Assembly: GCA_050946275.1 (NCBI GenBank)
Contig: JBMNUM010000023.1
Span: forward strand, 1 to 31,260
From: JBMNUM01 sp050946275
GTDB taxonomy: Bacteria > Actinomycetota > Coriobacteriia > Coriobacteriales > CADBOM01
Direction: 5' to 3'
DNA length: 31,260 nt
How positions within the stretch are numbered: the first letter of the stretch is position 1; each line of letters opens with the position of its first letter. Below, piece after piece: positions 1-7,097 of this stretch. The notes under the pieces are model-generated. The model did no database searches. It saw nothing but the letters and a program-made list of their open reading frames with translations, and was not told where the DNA came from. The position numbers were made by a program, and so were the translations under genes.

Positions 1-4
1 GCAC

Positions 5-31
5 GTCTCGTTCGCCCGTTATATACGAGAC
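5..31. repeat. Inverted repeat at the left edge
   Basis: A 7-bp arm GTCTCGT (5-11) is matched by ACGAGAC (25-31) around a 13-nt AT-containing loop. It lies just downstream of the minus-strand helicase-loader gene, in about 110 bases where I see no gene. There is no T-tract, so it is a poor terminator. It could be an operator or a structural element of the mobile element, and no function can be assigned. Confidence 0.3.
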
Positions 32-111
32 CGAACCTGCCGTGAAGGCATGGGGAAGGCGTTATGGTCCGCTACGGTTCCCCCTGTCGATTAGCCATCA
101 AGATTTCACAT

Positions 112-903
112 TCACCCGCGTCGGCGGTCCTCTCCGGAAAGCTTTATCTCATGGCACATCTGCCGCAGCCTCGACACGATCGCACGCGCGCTCTCGTGCT
201 CTCCCTGGCGAGCAATGCGCTTCTCCAGGCCAGCAAGATCGTATTGCGACGTGACGATGAGGGGCCGCATGGCCTCGTAACGGTAGTTGACGATCTGGAA
301 GATCATGGAGGCCGACCATGCTGAAGCCGATTCCTTGCCGAGGTCGTCCAAGATGAGGACGTCGCTGCTCGCGAACCGGAGCACGGCATCCAGCGACGAC
401 GCCTCCTTGCCGTAGGTATCCTGGATGTCCTCGAGCATCGCCAGCGTGGTCGTGAGCACCACGGAGTAGCCCGCATCGATGAACGTGCAGGCAAGAGCGC
501 TTGCGAGGTACGTCTTCCCAGTTCCAACGCTGCCGTGGATGTAGAGCCCGCGGCCGTCATCGGAGCCGAACCTCTCCATGTACTGCTGCGCCTTTACCTC
601 GTCGACCGTCGCCTCCAGGTATCGCTTCTTCACACCGGAGCGGATGAGCTTTACCTTGCGCTCGCGCTCCCTTGCCTCGCGCTCGCGCGCCTCAGCCTCC
701 TTCGCCGCCGCCGCCTCGCCGTCGCAGCCGCACGGCTCGTACGCCACCCAGGCGACGCGTCCGTTCAGCATGACGCCTCTGGGTTCGAGCATGCGGCCAC
801 ACCAGGGGCATTCCGCGTTGCCGCTCTTCGGGGCGTTCAGGCCGCGCTCTTTCGCCTCTTCGGGTGTAATGAAACCGCTTTCGCTTGCATGTTCGCCGGA
901 CAT
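112..903 (-). CDS. DnaC/IstB-type AAA+ ATPase (helicase loader) of a mobile element
   Basis: The product is 263 aa, the usual size for DnaC-like loaders, which place the replicative helicase on DNA. A four-cysteine zinc-binding patch (C32, C35, C58, C60) is followed by a charged Ala/Glu/Arg helix (about 61-85). The AAA+ core has Walker A GSVGTGKT (124-131), Walker B DVLILDDLG (181-189), a sensor-like IVTSQYD and a C-terminal SRL arginine motif. The start has a good ribosome site (AGGAGAGG). Only one base separates it from the stop of the upstream gene, so the two are probably translationally coupled. Chromosomal DnaC/DnaI genes usually sit elsewhere; the neighbouring helix-turn-helix genes suggest this one serves an integrative element or prophage. 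A transposition helper of the IstB type is less likely because no transposase is present. Confidence 0.85.
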   Translation of the reverse strand: MSGEHASESGFITPEEAKERGLNAPKSGNAECPWCGRMLEPRGVMLNGRVAWVAYEPCGCDGEAAAAKEAEAREREARERERKVKLIRSGVKKRYLEATVDEVKAQQYMERFGSDDGRGLYIHGSVGTGKTYLASALACTFIDAGYSVVLTTTLAMLEDIQDTYGKEASSLDAVLRFASSDVLILDDLGKESASAWSASMIFQIVNYRYEAMRPLIVTSQYDLAGLEKRIARQGEHESARAIVSRLRQMCHEIKLSGEDRRRG

Positions 904-904
904 A

Positions 905-1501
905 TCAAAGATCCTCTCCTATGAACTCTTTGTTTTCGCACTTTCTTATCGGATGAACTTCTCTCAGGCGACGGCATGCAGTCCCTTCATGGGGCACGGC
1001 GTCGCCGCCTGAAGTATCTTCATGGGGTAACGTTTCGCCGCATGAATTCCCTTCATGCGGAGGGACACCCCCTGAAGGATTCTCAGGGGGAGATCCTTCA
1101 GGGGCGTTCCGCTCTGCGTCATGGGCATCGTCGTAGGTAGGCTCCGGGGATTGCCGCTTGGCGCACGTCTTCCTAGCCGCTTCGGACTTGGTCCTTGCGG
1201 AAGGCGCCCGCGCGATGCGATACACCTTGGTGCTTCTTCCCACCCCGAGCTCGTGGCTTCCTACTTCGTAAATCAGGCCCCTGGCGGTGAGCTCCCTGAT
1301 CGAATGGAATACTGTTCTCTCGGATAGGCCTAGGAACTCGGCGGTCTTGGGCTTGCTCTCGTAGAAATCCAGGTTGCTCGTCTCGCAGAACCCGTAGATC
1401 CTCGCATATACCAGGAGAGTCGCGCCCTTGAGTCCGAGTTCTTCAATCATGAACCGATGCACCACGACGAACTCGTCACCCGAGCCGCCGTTTGTCATCA
1501 T
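905..1501 (-). CDS. Helix-turn-helix replication-initiator-like protein with C-terminal 11-residue repeats
   Basis: The product is 198 aa. Residues about 10-95 look like a winged helix of the type found in element replication and DnaD-like proteins: a segment KGATLLVYARIYGF, then TAEFLGLSERTVFHSIREL as the recognition region, and a wing around residues 77-95. The C-terminal half is low complexity and polar, and four degenerate 11-residue units (residues 135-178) carry the motif PHEG/PHED. The gene sits directly upstream of the helicase-loader gene, the usual order in replication modules of mobile elements. Two adjacent ATG codons are possible starts (1501 and 1498); the GAGGAG ribosome site fits the second slightly better. 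The DNA-binding role is inferred from the fold pattern, and the exact family is not certain. Confidence 0.65.
   Translation of the reverse strand: MMTNGGSGDEFVVVHRFMIEELGLKGATLLVYARIYGFCETSNLDFYESKPKTAEFLGLSERTVFHSIRELTARGLIYEVGSHELGVGRSTKVYRIARAPSARTKSEAARKTCAKRQSPEPTYDDAHDAERNAPEGSPPENPSGGVPPHEGNSCGETLPHEDTSGGDAVPHEGTACRRLREVHPIRKCENKEFIGEDL
968..1099 (-). repeat. Four degenerate 33-bp tandem units inside the helix-turn-helix gene
   Basis: The units translate as EGSPPENPSGG, VPPHEGNSCGE, TLPHEDTSGGD and AVPHEGTACRR. On the plus strand they appear as recurring CTTCATGGGG or CTTCATGCGG with period about 33. The period is a multiple of three, so unit gain or loss keeps the reading frame. Confidence 0.75.
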
Positions 1502-1521
1502 GCTCCTCTTTCAGTCGTCGT

Positions 1522-1779
1522 CTATTCTTGGCCGCCCTCTTGCAAGTAGAGGAAGTTCCTGTCGTACCAGTCGATGAGCTCGTCGCGCTGGATGAGATAG
1601 TTCCTCTTCCTGCCCTCAAAGCGCCTAATCGGTAATGGGTCCACCTTCCTTTCGGCCATCGTGTAGACGCGACCCCTGCTCCAGTGCAGAAGAGCTGCGA
1701 CCTCCCTGACGTTGTAGAAGTCCTTCAGGAGGACCAGCGTTCCGCTCCCGTGTTCTATGCTGCGTTCATCTGCTGCCAT
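1522..1779 (-). CDS. Small excisionase/AlpA-type helix-turn-helix protein
   Basis: The product is about 85 aa from the chosen start. It contains an HTH of the MerR/excisionase type: VREVAALLHWSRGRVYTM (first helices), followed by a basic wing PIRRFEGRKRNYLIQRDELIDWY. This layout (HTH, short beta wing, helix ending in L-x-x-W/Y) is typical of Xis and AlpA-like recombination directionality factors. An in-frame upstream ATG at 1827 would add 16 residues, but the ATG at 1779 is preceded by GAGG at good spacing and gives the compact family length. It lies 20 bases upstream of the replication-initiator-like gene and probably belongs to the same transcript. Its target site is not known. Confidence 0.7.
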   Translation of the reverse strand: MAADERSIEHGSGTLVLLKDFYNVREVAALLHWSRGRVYTMAERKVDPLPIRRFEGRKRNYLIQRDELIDWYDRNFLYLQEGGQE

Positions 1780-1851
1780 TGCTACCTCGTTTCTGAAGCA
1801 TCGCAAGGGCCGAGCAGGCAATGACACGAGCGCCGGGCACAGTATCGCCGA

Positions 1852-1909
1852 GCATGTAAAATGCTAAACGTTCGGCCGTTCCTGGGTGTACCCTATAAGG
1901 GTCACCTAG
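1852..1909. promoter_or_regulatory. Two palindromes between the excisionase-like genes (operator candidates)
   Basis: One palindrome is GGTG-T-ACCCT / AGGGT-CACC (1885-1906, extendable to 1882-1909 with G-U pairing, 3-nt loop). A second, AGCAT-N5-ATGCT, lies at about 1852-1866. Both are in the gap between the stop of one HTH gene (1921) and the start of the next (1779). Neither has a T-tract on the minus strand, so binding sites for one of the small HTH proteins are more likely than terminators. This is inference from symmetry and position. Confidence 0.35.
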
Positions 1910-1920
1910 AAAATGCTGTC

Positions 1921-2298
1921 TCACTGGTCATCGCCCCCATCTGCGATATCGACGGCCATCTGCTGCGCGCTCTGCAGGTACTCCTCGAGCGCCTTTCGGT
2001 TGACTCGGATGGTCTTGGTTCCCAGTTTCACTGCCGGGATCTCGCCCGCGTGGATGAGCTTGTAGATGGACGTGAGCGAGATCTGCAGATACAGCTGCAC
2101 TGTGCGCACGTCCAGCCACACGTCCGAGCCGTCGCCCGGCATGTTGAGGAGCTCCATGCGCTGGGCGTCCCCGGGGCCGGTGGGCAGGTAGACGCCTGCG
2201 TCGTCCGTGAGTGGAGCGAACCCGGCGGGCGCTCCGTAGGCAAAGTAGGGGTTCGGGATCCGGCTCGCGCCCTGGGGCGCGGCGGGTTGTGCTTGCAT
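1921..2298 (-). CDS. Excisionase-family DNA-binding protein
   Basis: The product is 125 aa. The N-terminal half is Pro/Ala-rich and probably unstructured. The C-terminal half is a typical excisionase-family HTH (HTH_17-like): WLDVRTVQLYLQISLTSIYKLIHAGEIPAVKLGTKTIRV is read as helix-turn-helix, and then a wing with a basic tip, ending in RKALEEYLQ. The start at 2298 is chosen because a consensus AGGAGGT lies six bases upstream; the in-frame codon at 2316 lies upstream of that ribosome site. The gene is the one closest to the tRNA-fMet attachment region, which suits a recombination directionality factor. A simple repressor is the main alternative. Confidence 0.75.
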   Translation of the reverse strand: MQAQPAAPQGASRIPNPYFAYGAPAGFAPLTDDAGVYLPTGPGDAQRMELLNMPGDGSDVWLDVRTVQLYLQISLTSIYKLIHAGEIPAVKLGTKTIRVNRKALEEYLQSAQQMAVDIADGGDDQ

Positions 2299-2699
2299 CG
2301 ATATACCTCCTGTCATGGCGTTCCGTTTGCGACGTTAAATCGAATGCGGATGCATCGCTTCAATGACAAGGGGTTTTACATGGTGCGGCGAGTGGCGGCA
2401 AGTCGCGGAAAACGCGGATAGTCCGCTAGAGTTCTCTATGTTCATTAATCATGGAACCCACATCTTCGATGGCGCCTCGGGGCGGATGAGCGGGTCCACC
2501 CCGAACGCATCGAAGTCGGTTGCGCGAGGAAGCCGGCAGGGGGGAATAGGGCGATATTTCGGACACCCGCAGCCTCGTTGCTGCGACGCGGGCTGGGTTT
2601 CCGATTCCCCCCGCTGGTGCCGCGAAGCGCCGCAAACCGCGCGACATCTCGAGAAGATTCCCCCCGAATTCCCCCGCGAGATTATCTCCAGAATAGATA

Positions 2700-2744
2700 A
2701 AAGGGGCCTGGAAGCCGTGATTTCAGCGACTTCCAGACCCCTTT
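2700..2744. terminator. Long hairpin, possible bidirectional terminator
   Basis: The arm AAAGGGGCCTGGAAG (2700-2714) pairs with CTTCCAGACCCCTTT (2730-2744) with one mismatch and a 15-nt loop. On the minus strand the stem is followed by a few T residues (CCCCTTTTATC), on the plus strand by CCCCTTTCC. It may insulate the element from the tRNA transcript. Confidence 0.55.
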
Positions 2745-2801
2745 CCGAGGGTCGAAAAACAGGCTGCGGGGTAAACTTTTTCGGTCGGAAAATTCCCCCG
2801 C

Positions 2802-2838
2802 AAAGAAAAAACCCTGACCGTTTTCGCAGGTCAGGGTT
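2802..2838 (-). terminator. Rho-independent terminator of tRNA-fMet
   Basis: On the minus strand AACCCTGACC (2829-2838) pairs perfectly with GGTCAGGGTT (2810-2819), and the stem runs into a T-tract (2806-2810). It begins eight bases after the encoded CCA end of the tRNA, so it is its natural terminator. Confidence 0.9.
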
Positions 2839-2845
2839 GTAATTT

Positions 2846-2922
<77 letters not shown>

Positions 2923-2962
2923 ATATGTAATACTGCGTATTCAATTTTCAATGCTGCGACGT

Positions 2963-3004
<42 letters not shown>

Positions 3005-3034
3005 ATATGGGTGATATTTCCTTGTCAATGTTTG

Positions 3035-3077
<43 letters not shown>

Positions 3078-3083
3078 TCATCT

Positions 3084-3135
3084 CCGAGCTATCGCTCGGC
3101 AGATAGATTATAGACACGACTCTTTGCCGTTTCAA
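3084..3135 (-). promoter_or_regulatory. Strong promoter for the tRNA-fMet transcript, with a hairpin at its 5' end
   Basis: On the minus strand TTGAAA (3130-3135) and TATAAT (3107-3112) are separated by exactly 17 bases, which is close to the vegetative consensus. Transcription would start near 3100, directly at a perfect hairpin CCGAGC-TATC-GCTCGG (3084-3099), and then run through the two 5'-half copies and the intact tRNA. No other similarly strong promoter for the tRNA is visible nearer to it. Confidence 0.8.
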
Positions 3136-3350
3136 GGACGAATTGCCGGAAATGCCGTTGGCGGCATGTTGGGGAAAGACGGCCTCCGAGGACCCTGTTC
3201 CACGAACCCCTAGACCCGTGATACTTTCTTCGCACCGCTGCCGAATCGGCCGGTTGCACGAAAGTGAATCTATATAAGAAAATAGACTTACGACCTCCGT
3301 GGGTTCGAGCGGGGTTGGCGAACCCTGGAGACCGGTGCAAAGGAGCCTCA
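3136..3350. other. Intergenic region between the tRNA promoter and ackA
   Basis: No gene is seen. An AT-rich patch at 3268-3285 may hold the ackA -10 region, and TTGCAC (3254-3259) could be a -35, but their spacing is poor, so I do not call a promoter. Confidence 0.3.
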
Positions 3351-4577
3351 ATGCTGATTCTCGTGCTAAATGCTGGCAGCTCGTCGTTGAAGTGCCAGCT
3401 TATACAAACCGAGGATACATCGGTTCACATGAAGAGTGTGGCCGAGAAAGTCGGCACGCCCGATTGCTATATGAGCATCTCCTTCGCCCCGGATTTCGAG
3501 AAGAAGGTCACGCAGCTCCCGAACATGAACGTCGCCGATTGCCTTGAGAAGGTCGTCGAGGCCCTTGCGGAGGACCCTGACTCCCCGATCATCAGCCTGA
3601 GCGAGATCGAGGCCGTGGGAAATCGTATCGTCGCCGGTGGAGAGTGGTTCGACGCGCCGACCCTCATCGATAACGAGGCCCGCGCGTATCTCGCCTTGTG
3701 CGAGGAGCTCGCTCCCCTGCACAACCCTCATGCAGATGCGTGCATAGACATGATGCGCGAGCTGCTTCCGAACACGCCTCAGGTTGCCGTGTTCGACACC
3801 GCCTTCCATCAGACGATTCCGCCGAAGGCGTTCATGTATCCCCTGCCCATGCGCTATTACGCGGAGCACAACATCCGCCGTTACGGAGCGCATGGAACGT
3901 CGCACGAGCATGCAGCCATGGCGGCTGCGAAGATGCTCGGACGCGACCTCAACGAGCTCCATCTCATCACCTGCCACCTCGGGTCGGGCGGCTCCATCGC
4001 CGCGATCAGGAACGGCAAGTCCATCGACACGACGATGGGATTCACGCCGCTCGAGGGCATCATGATGGGCACGAGGTGCGGAAGCATCGACCCGGCCATC
4101 ATCACGTTCCTCATGCGCCGCGATCACATGACGTTCGACGAGGTCGACAACATGATGAACAAGCAGTCCGGACTCCTCGGCATCTCGGGTGTTTCCGATG
4201 ATATGCGCGACGTGGTCCAGGCTGCGAAGGAGGGCAACAAGAACGCCGAGCTCGCCCTCGAGATGTACTCGTATCGAATCCAGAAGGTCATCGGATCCTA
4301 TTACGCGATCATGCCGCACATCGACGCCATCGTGCTGACAGCCGGCGTCGGCGAGAACTCGGCCGAGATCCGCGAGCGCATCTTCTACGGCCTCATCCAT
4401 CTCGGCATGGTGCTCGACATGTACAAGAACCGGGACGAGGAGACGCGGGGAGACCGCATTATCTCGCACCCCGATAGCCCCACGAAGATCTGCATCGTCG
4501 AGGCCGACGAGGAGATGCGCATCGCCCACGAGACGGCCGACCTCCTCGGTATCCCCTGGATTCCCATCATCGATTAG
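3351..4577 (+). CDS. ackA: Acetate kinase
   Basis: Acetate kinase makes ATP and acetate from acetyl phosphate and ADP, the final energy step of acetate fermentation in the cytoplasm. The product is 408 aa, the normal family length. Signature 1, LNAGSSSLK, is at residues 6-14. Other family blocks are the DTAFHQTIP segment, YGAHGTSHE, HLGSGGSIAAI (usually HLGNGAS), DTTMGFTPLEGIMMGTRCGSIDP and the ATP-site segment LTAGVGENSAEIR. The reading frame is open 29 codons further upstream, but ATG 3351 directly begins the conserved N-terminus and has AAAGGAG in front. The usual partner gene pta is not next to it. An EamA transporter gene follows after 13 bases and may be co-transcribed. Confidence 0.97.
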   Translation: MLILVLNAGSSSLKCQLIQTEDTSVHMKSVAEKVGTPDCYMSISFAPDFEKKVTQLPNMNVADCLEKVVEALAEDPDSPIISLSEIEAVGNRIVAGGEWFDAPTLIDNEARAYLALCEELAPLHNPHADACIDMMRELLPNTPQVAVFDTAFHQTIPPKAFMYPLPMRYYAEHNIRRYGAHGTSHEHAAMAAAKMLGRDLNELHLITCHLGSGGSIAAIRNGKSIDTTMGFTPLEGIMMGTRCGSIDPAIITFLMRRDHMTFDEVDNMMNKQSGLLGISGVSDDMRDVVQAAKEGNKNAELALEMYSYRIQKVIGSYYAIMPHIDAIVLTAGVGENSAEIRERIFYGLIHLGMVLDMYKNRDEETRGDRIISHPDSPTKICIVEADEEMRIAHETADLLGIPWIPIID

Positions 4578-4590
4578 GCGGCTTCTCAAG

Positions 4591-5553
4591 TTGAACAGGT
4601 TCGCGATAGGCGTTTTCTGCGCGCTCGCAGGAGCTTGCATGTGGGGTTTTTCGGGCGCGTGCTCGCAGTTCCTCTTCGCTCACTACGACATATCACCGCT
4701 ATTCATGACGCTCATAAGGACGCTGTGCGCGGGCATCGTGTTCATGGTTGTTCTTGGCATCGGCAAGCGCAAGGTGCTCGTCGAGATGTTGCGCAGTGGC
4801 AAGACCGTGGGGAGCCTCTTCATCTTCGGTGGCGCCGGCTTGCTCACGAGCCAGCTGTCGTATGTGATATCGGTTTCCTACACCAACGCTGGAACCGCCA
4901 CCGTGCTCCAGAGCGTCAGCATCGTGTTCGTGATGCTTGCGACGTGCGTCATGATGCGCAGGGCTCCGACAAGATGGGAGCTTCTCGGGCTCCTGTGCGC
5001 CGTGCTCGCGACGTTCCTGATTGCGACGAAGGGTGATGTCGGCACGCTGGTCCTGCCCCTCGCCGGCCTCGTGTGGGGAATAGTCAACGCGATCACCGTC
5101 GCCTTCTACGTGATGTACCCGAAGAGGATGTTCGAGAGATTCGGCAGCTTCGCCGTGACAGGATGCGGCATGATGGCCGGCGGGCTCGTGATGCTCGTGC
5201 TCTGGCTCGTCCTTGCCGCAGCCAGTAGCGCTGCAGGCGGCACCTCCCCCATCTCCCAGCTCGTGCAAGCGCAGGTCTTCGTTCCCCATCTCGATGCGAT
5301 TGGCATCGTCGTGCTCATCGTCTTCATCTTCATCGGCACGCTGGGAGCATTCTCGCTCTACCTGCATGGTGTCTCTATCGTCGGTGGTGTCAACGGGAGC
5401 CTGCTCGGTGCGGCCGAACCCGCGAGTGCTACGTTATTCGCTTCTTTGTGGCTTGGAACCGCCTTCTCGTGGGGTGATTGGGTCGGTCTCGTCTTGATGA
5501 TCGCGACCATCGCACTCGTGTCGATAAGGCCATCGAGGACAGTCGACGGGTAG
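4591..5553 (+). CDS. EamA/DMT-family transporter
   Basis: The product is a 320-aa integral membrane protein with about ten hydrophobic segments in two homologous halves, the layout of the drug/metabolite transporter superfamily. The first helix starts at residue 4 (FAIGVFCALAGACMWGFSGACSQFLF) and typical EamA features follow, such as SYTNAGTATVLQS and, in the second half, GAAEPASATLFASLWLG. The start is TTG at 4591, 13 bases after the acetate kinase stop, with no clear ribosome site; the next ATG (codon 17) would remove half of the first membrane helix. Translational coupling to ackA is therefore likely. The substrate cannot be told from sequence; the family exports amino acids, metabolites or drugs. 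Confidence 0.88.
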   Translation: MNRFAIGVFCALAGACMWGFSGACSQFLFAHYDISPLFMTLIRTLCAGIVFMVVLGIGKRKVLVEMLRSGKTVGSLFIFGGAGLLTSQLSYVISVSYTNAGTATVLQSVSIVFVMLATCVMMRRAPTRWELLGLLCAVLATFLIATKGDVGTLVLPLAGLVWGIVNAITVAFYVMYPKRMFERFGSFAVTGCGMMAGGLVMLVLWLVLAAASSAAGGTSPISQLVQAQVFVPHLDAIGIVVLIVFIFIGTLGAFSLYLHGVSIVGGVNGSLLGAAEPASATLFASLWLGTAFSWGDWVGLVLMIATIALVSIRPSRTVDG

Positions 5554-5560
5554 CGTCCGA

Positions 5561-5587
5561 TTGGGCAAGTTGATGATGGTATATACT
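5561..5587 (+). promoter_or_regulatory. Promoter of the capA-like gene (possibly leaderless)
   Basis: An extended -10 TGG-TATATA (5577-5585), or TATACT at 5582-5587, lies just upstream of the start codon at 5595. TTGGGC (5561-5566) is a weak -35 candidate. The predicted transcription start falls at 5592-5595, and no ribosome site precedes the ATG. Confidence 0.5.
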
Positions 5588-5594
5588 TTCGTCC

Positions 5595-7067
5595 ATGGAT
5601 AATCGGAATCCCTACTCGAGATCAAACAGAAGACCTCCTTCTCGCCGTCCTGCGAACGAAGGCGGCCAGCAAAGGCCGCAACGCCGCGGGCAAGAGGAGT
5701 ATTCGCGGAACCGGGCCCAGAAAAGGAAATCCGAGAAGCTCGCCGCCGCGCTCATCATCGTCATCCTCATAGCCGTCATCGGCTTCGTCGCCTGGTGGGT
5801 CTCGGGCAACGGGGGTCTCGGGGCAACGTTCGAGAAGGGCATCGACTCGAGCCTCGACGGAGTGGATGGCACCAAGGCAAAATCCCTCGACAAGAAGGAC
5901 AATCGCAACGTTCCCGTCAAGCTCCTCGGGTCCGATGAGGAGATGGACGAGAACGGCGTCGTCCACGGGACTACGCCCGGCGGCATCAGCTATGTGCTCT
6001 ACGGCCGCGGCGAGAAGTCCAATGACAAGAAGACGATCACCCTGTGCGCCGTCGGCGACAACATGGGAACGGATTCGAACCTTCCCGTAGCCGATCGTTT
6101 CGATGGCGGAACGGGAGACGGCGCGTATGACTTCAAGCCCTTCTACACGGAGCTCAAGCCCGTCGTCTCCAAGTATGACCTCGCGTTCATAAACCAGGAG
6201 ACCATGACGGCCGGAACTGACAACGGTCGATCGTATACCGGATACCCCGAGTTCAACACGCCGGATTCCGTCGTGGATGCCATAGTCGACGCGGGATTCA
6301 ACATCGTCAACATGGGGTCCAACCACACATGGGACCAGGGAGAGGACGGTGTCCTGCGCACCCAGGGCGTCATCGATTCCTTCCCGGGCGTCATGCGGCT
6401 CGGAAGCTACGAATCGGCTGCCGACCGCAGCGCGGTGCGCCTCCAGGAGCGCAATAAGAAGACCGTCGCCTTCCTCTCCTACACCTACGGCGACAATCAT
6501 TACGCAACCATCGACGAGTTCCCGAACACGTATTACTCGTGTCCGTTCGACAAGGACGCCATGCAGGCCGAGATCAAGCGTGCCCAAGCGGTTGCCGATG
6601 CCGTCGTCGTGTACGTGCACTGGGGCACCGAGTACACGAGCGTTCCCAACGACCAGCAGCGCGACTACGCGCAGTTCCTCGCCGACCAGGGCGTCGACCT
6701 CGTCATCGGAAGCCATGCGCATATCATCCAGCCCGTCGAGATGTACACCTCCTCGACCGGCAAGCAGGTGCCGGTCGTCTTCGGCCTCGGCAACCTGACG
6801 AGCGGTTGGGATACGGCCGAGTATCTGCTCAGCGGACTCTTCTCCTGCTCCATCTCATGGGATGACGAGGGAAACACCCAGATCGGCGACATGAAGTGGA
6901 GCTCGCTCGTCGAGTGGTCCGACGGTACGGATCAGTACGTCCGCTTCCTCAAGGACATGGATGCAAAGACGGCCGACCAGAACCGCCTCACCTCGAGCGT
7001 CGCGAATGACAAATCCTACTTCGAGAAGAAACTGAGCGAAGTAAAGTTCGACTGCGAAACGGAGTAG
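5595..7067 (+). CDS. Membrane-anchored CapA-family metallophosphatase-like protein
   Basis: The product is 490 aa. An Arg-rich cytoplasmic tail (1-48) is followed by one membrane helix (about 50-69), so the rest should lie outside the cell. Residues about 145-410 match the CapA/PGA_cap fold, related to calcineurin-like metallophosphatases: AVGDNMG (152-158), NQET (200-203), GSNHTWDQG (241-249), VHWGTEY (341-347) and GSHAH (372-376), followed by FGLGN. These supply the expected Asp, Asn and His metal ligands. CapA proteins take part in making or exporting poly-gamma-glutamate capsule in bacilli, but many members stand alone and have no proven role, as here: no pgs/cap partner genes are nearby. 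It ends against a shared terminator with the convergent purF-like gene. Confidence 0.85.
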   Translation: MDNRNPYSRSNRRPPSRRPANEGGQQRPQRRGQEEYSRNRAQKRKSEKLAAALIIVILIAVIGFVAWWVSGNGGLGATFEKGIDSSLDGVDGTKAKSLDKKDNRNVPVKLLGSDEEMDENGVVHGTTPGGISYVLYGRGEKSNDKKTITLCAVGDNMGTDSNLPVADRFDGGTGDGAYDFKPFYTELKPVVSKYDLAFINQETMTAGTDNGRSYTGYPEFNTPDSVVDAIVDAGFNIVNMGSNHTWDQGEDGVLRTQGVIDSFPGVMRLGSYESAADRSAVRLQERNKKTVAFLSYTYGDNHYATIDEFPNTYYSCPFDKDAMQAEIKRAQAVADAVVVYVHWGTEYTSVPNDQQRDYAQFLADQGVDLVIGSHAHIIQPVEMYTSSTGKQVPVVFGLGNLTSGWDTAEYLLSGLFSCSISWDDEGNTQIGDMKWSSLVEWSDGTDQYVRFLKDMDAKTADQNRLTSSVANDKSYFEKKLSEVKFDCETE

Positions 7068-7095
7068 TTCCGCCGTTCGGTAGAACGGCCGGAAC
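7067..7095. terminator. Shared terminator between convergent genes
   Basis: GTTCCG-CCGTTC (7067-7078) pairs with GAACGGCCGGAAC (7083-7095) with a single bulged base. It fills the 30-base gap between the stop codons of the capA-like and purF-like genes. A T-rich stretch follows on the plus strand after a few bases. Confidence 0.6.
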
Positions 7096-7097
7096 CA

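Larger units (their letters stand above)
2299..2845. other. Gene-free element end with repeated ATTCCCCC motifs
   Basis: No credible gene is present in about 550 bases. Copies of ATTCCCCC(C)G occur at 2604-2613, 2657-2666, 2668-2676 and 2792-2800, and an inverted copy GGGGGGAAT at 2539-2547. The stretch lies between an excisionase-like gene and the tRNA 3' end, where arm-type binding sites for an integrase would be expected. Two hairpins at its right end are listed separately. Confidence 0.5.
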
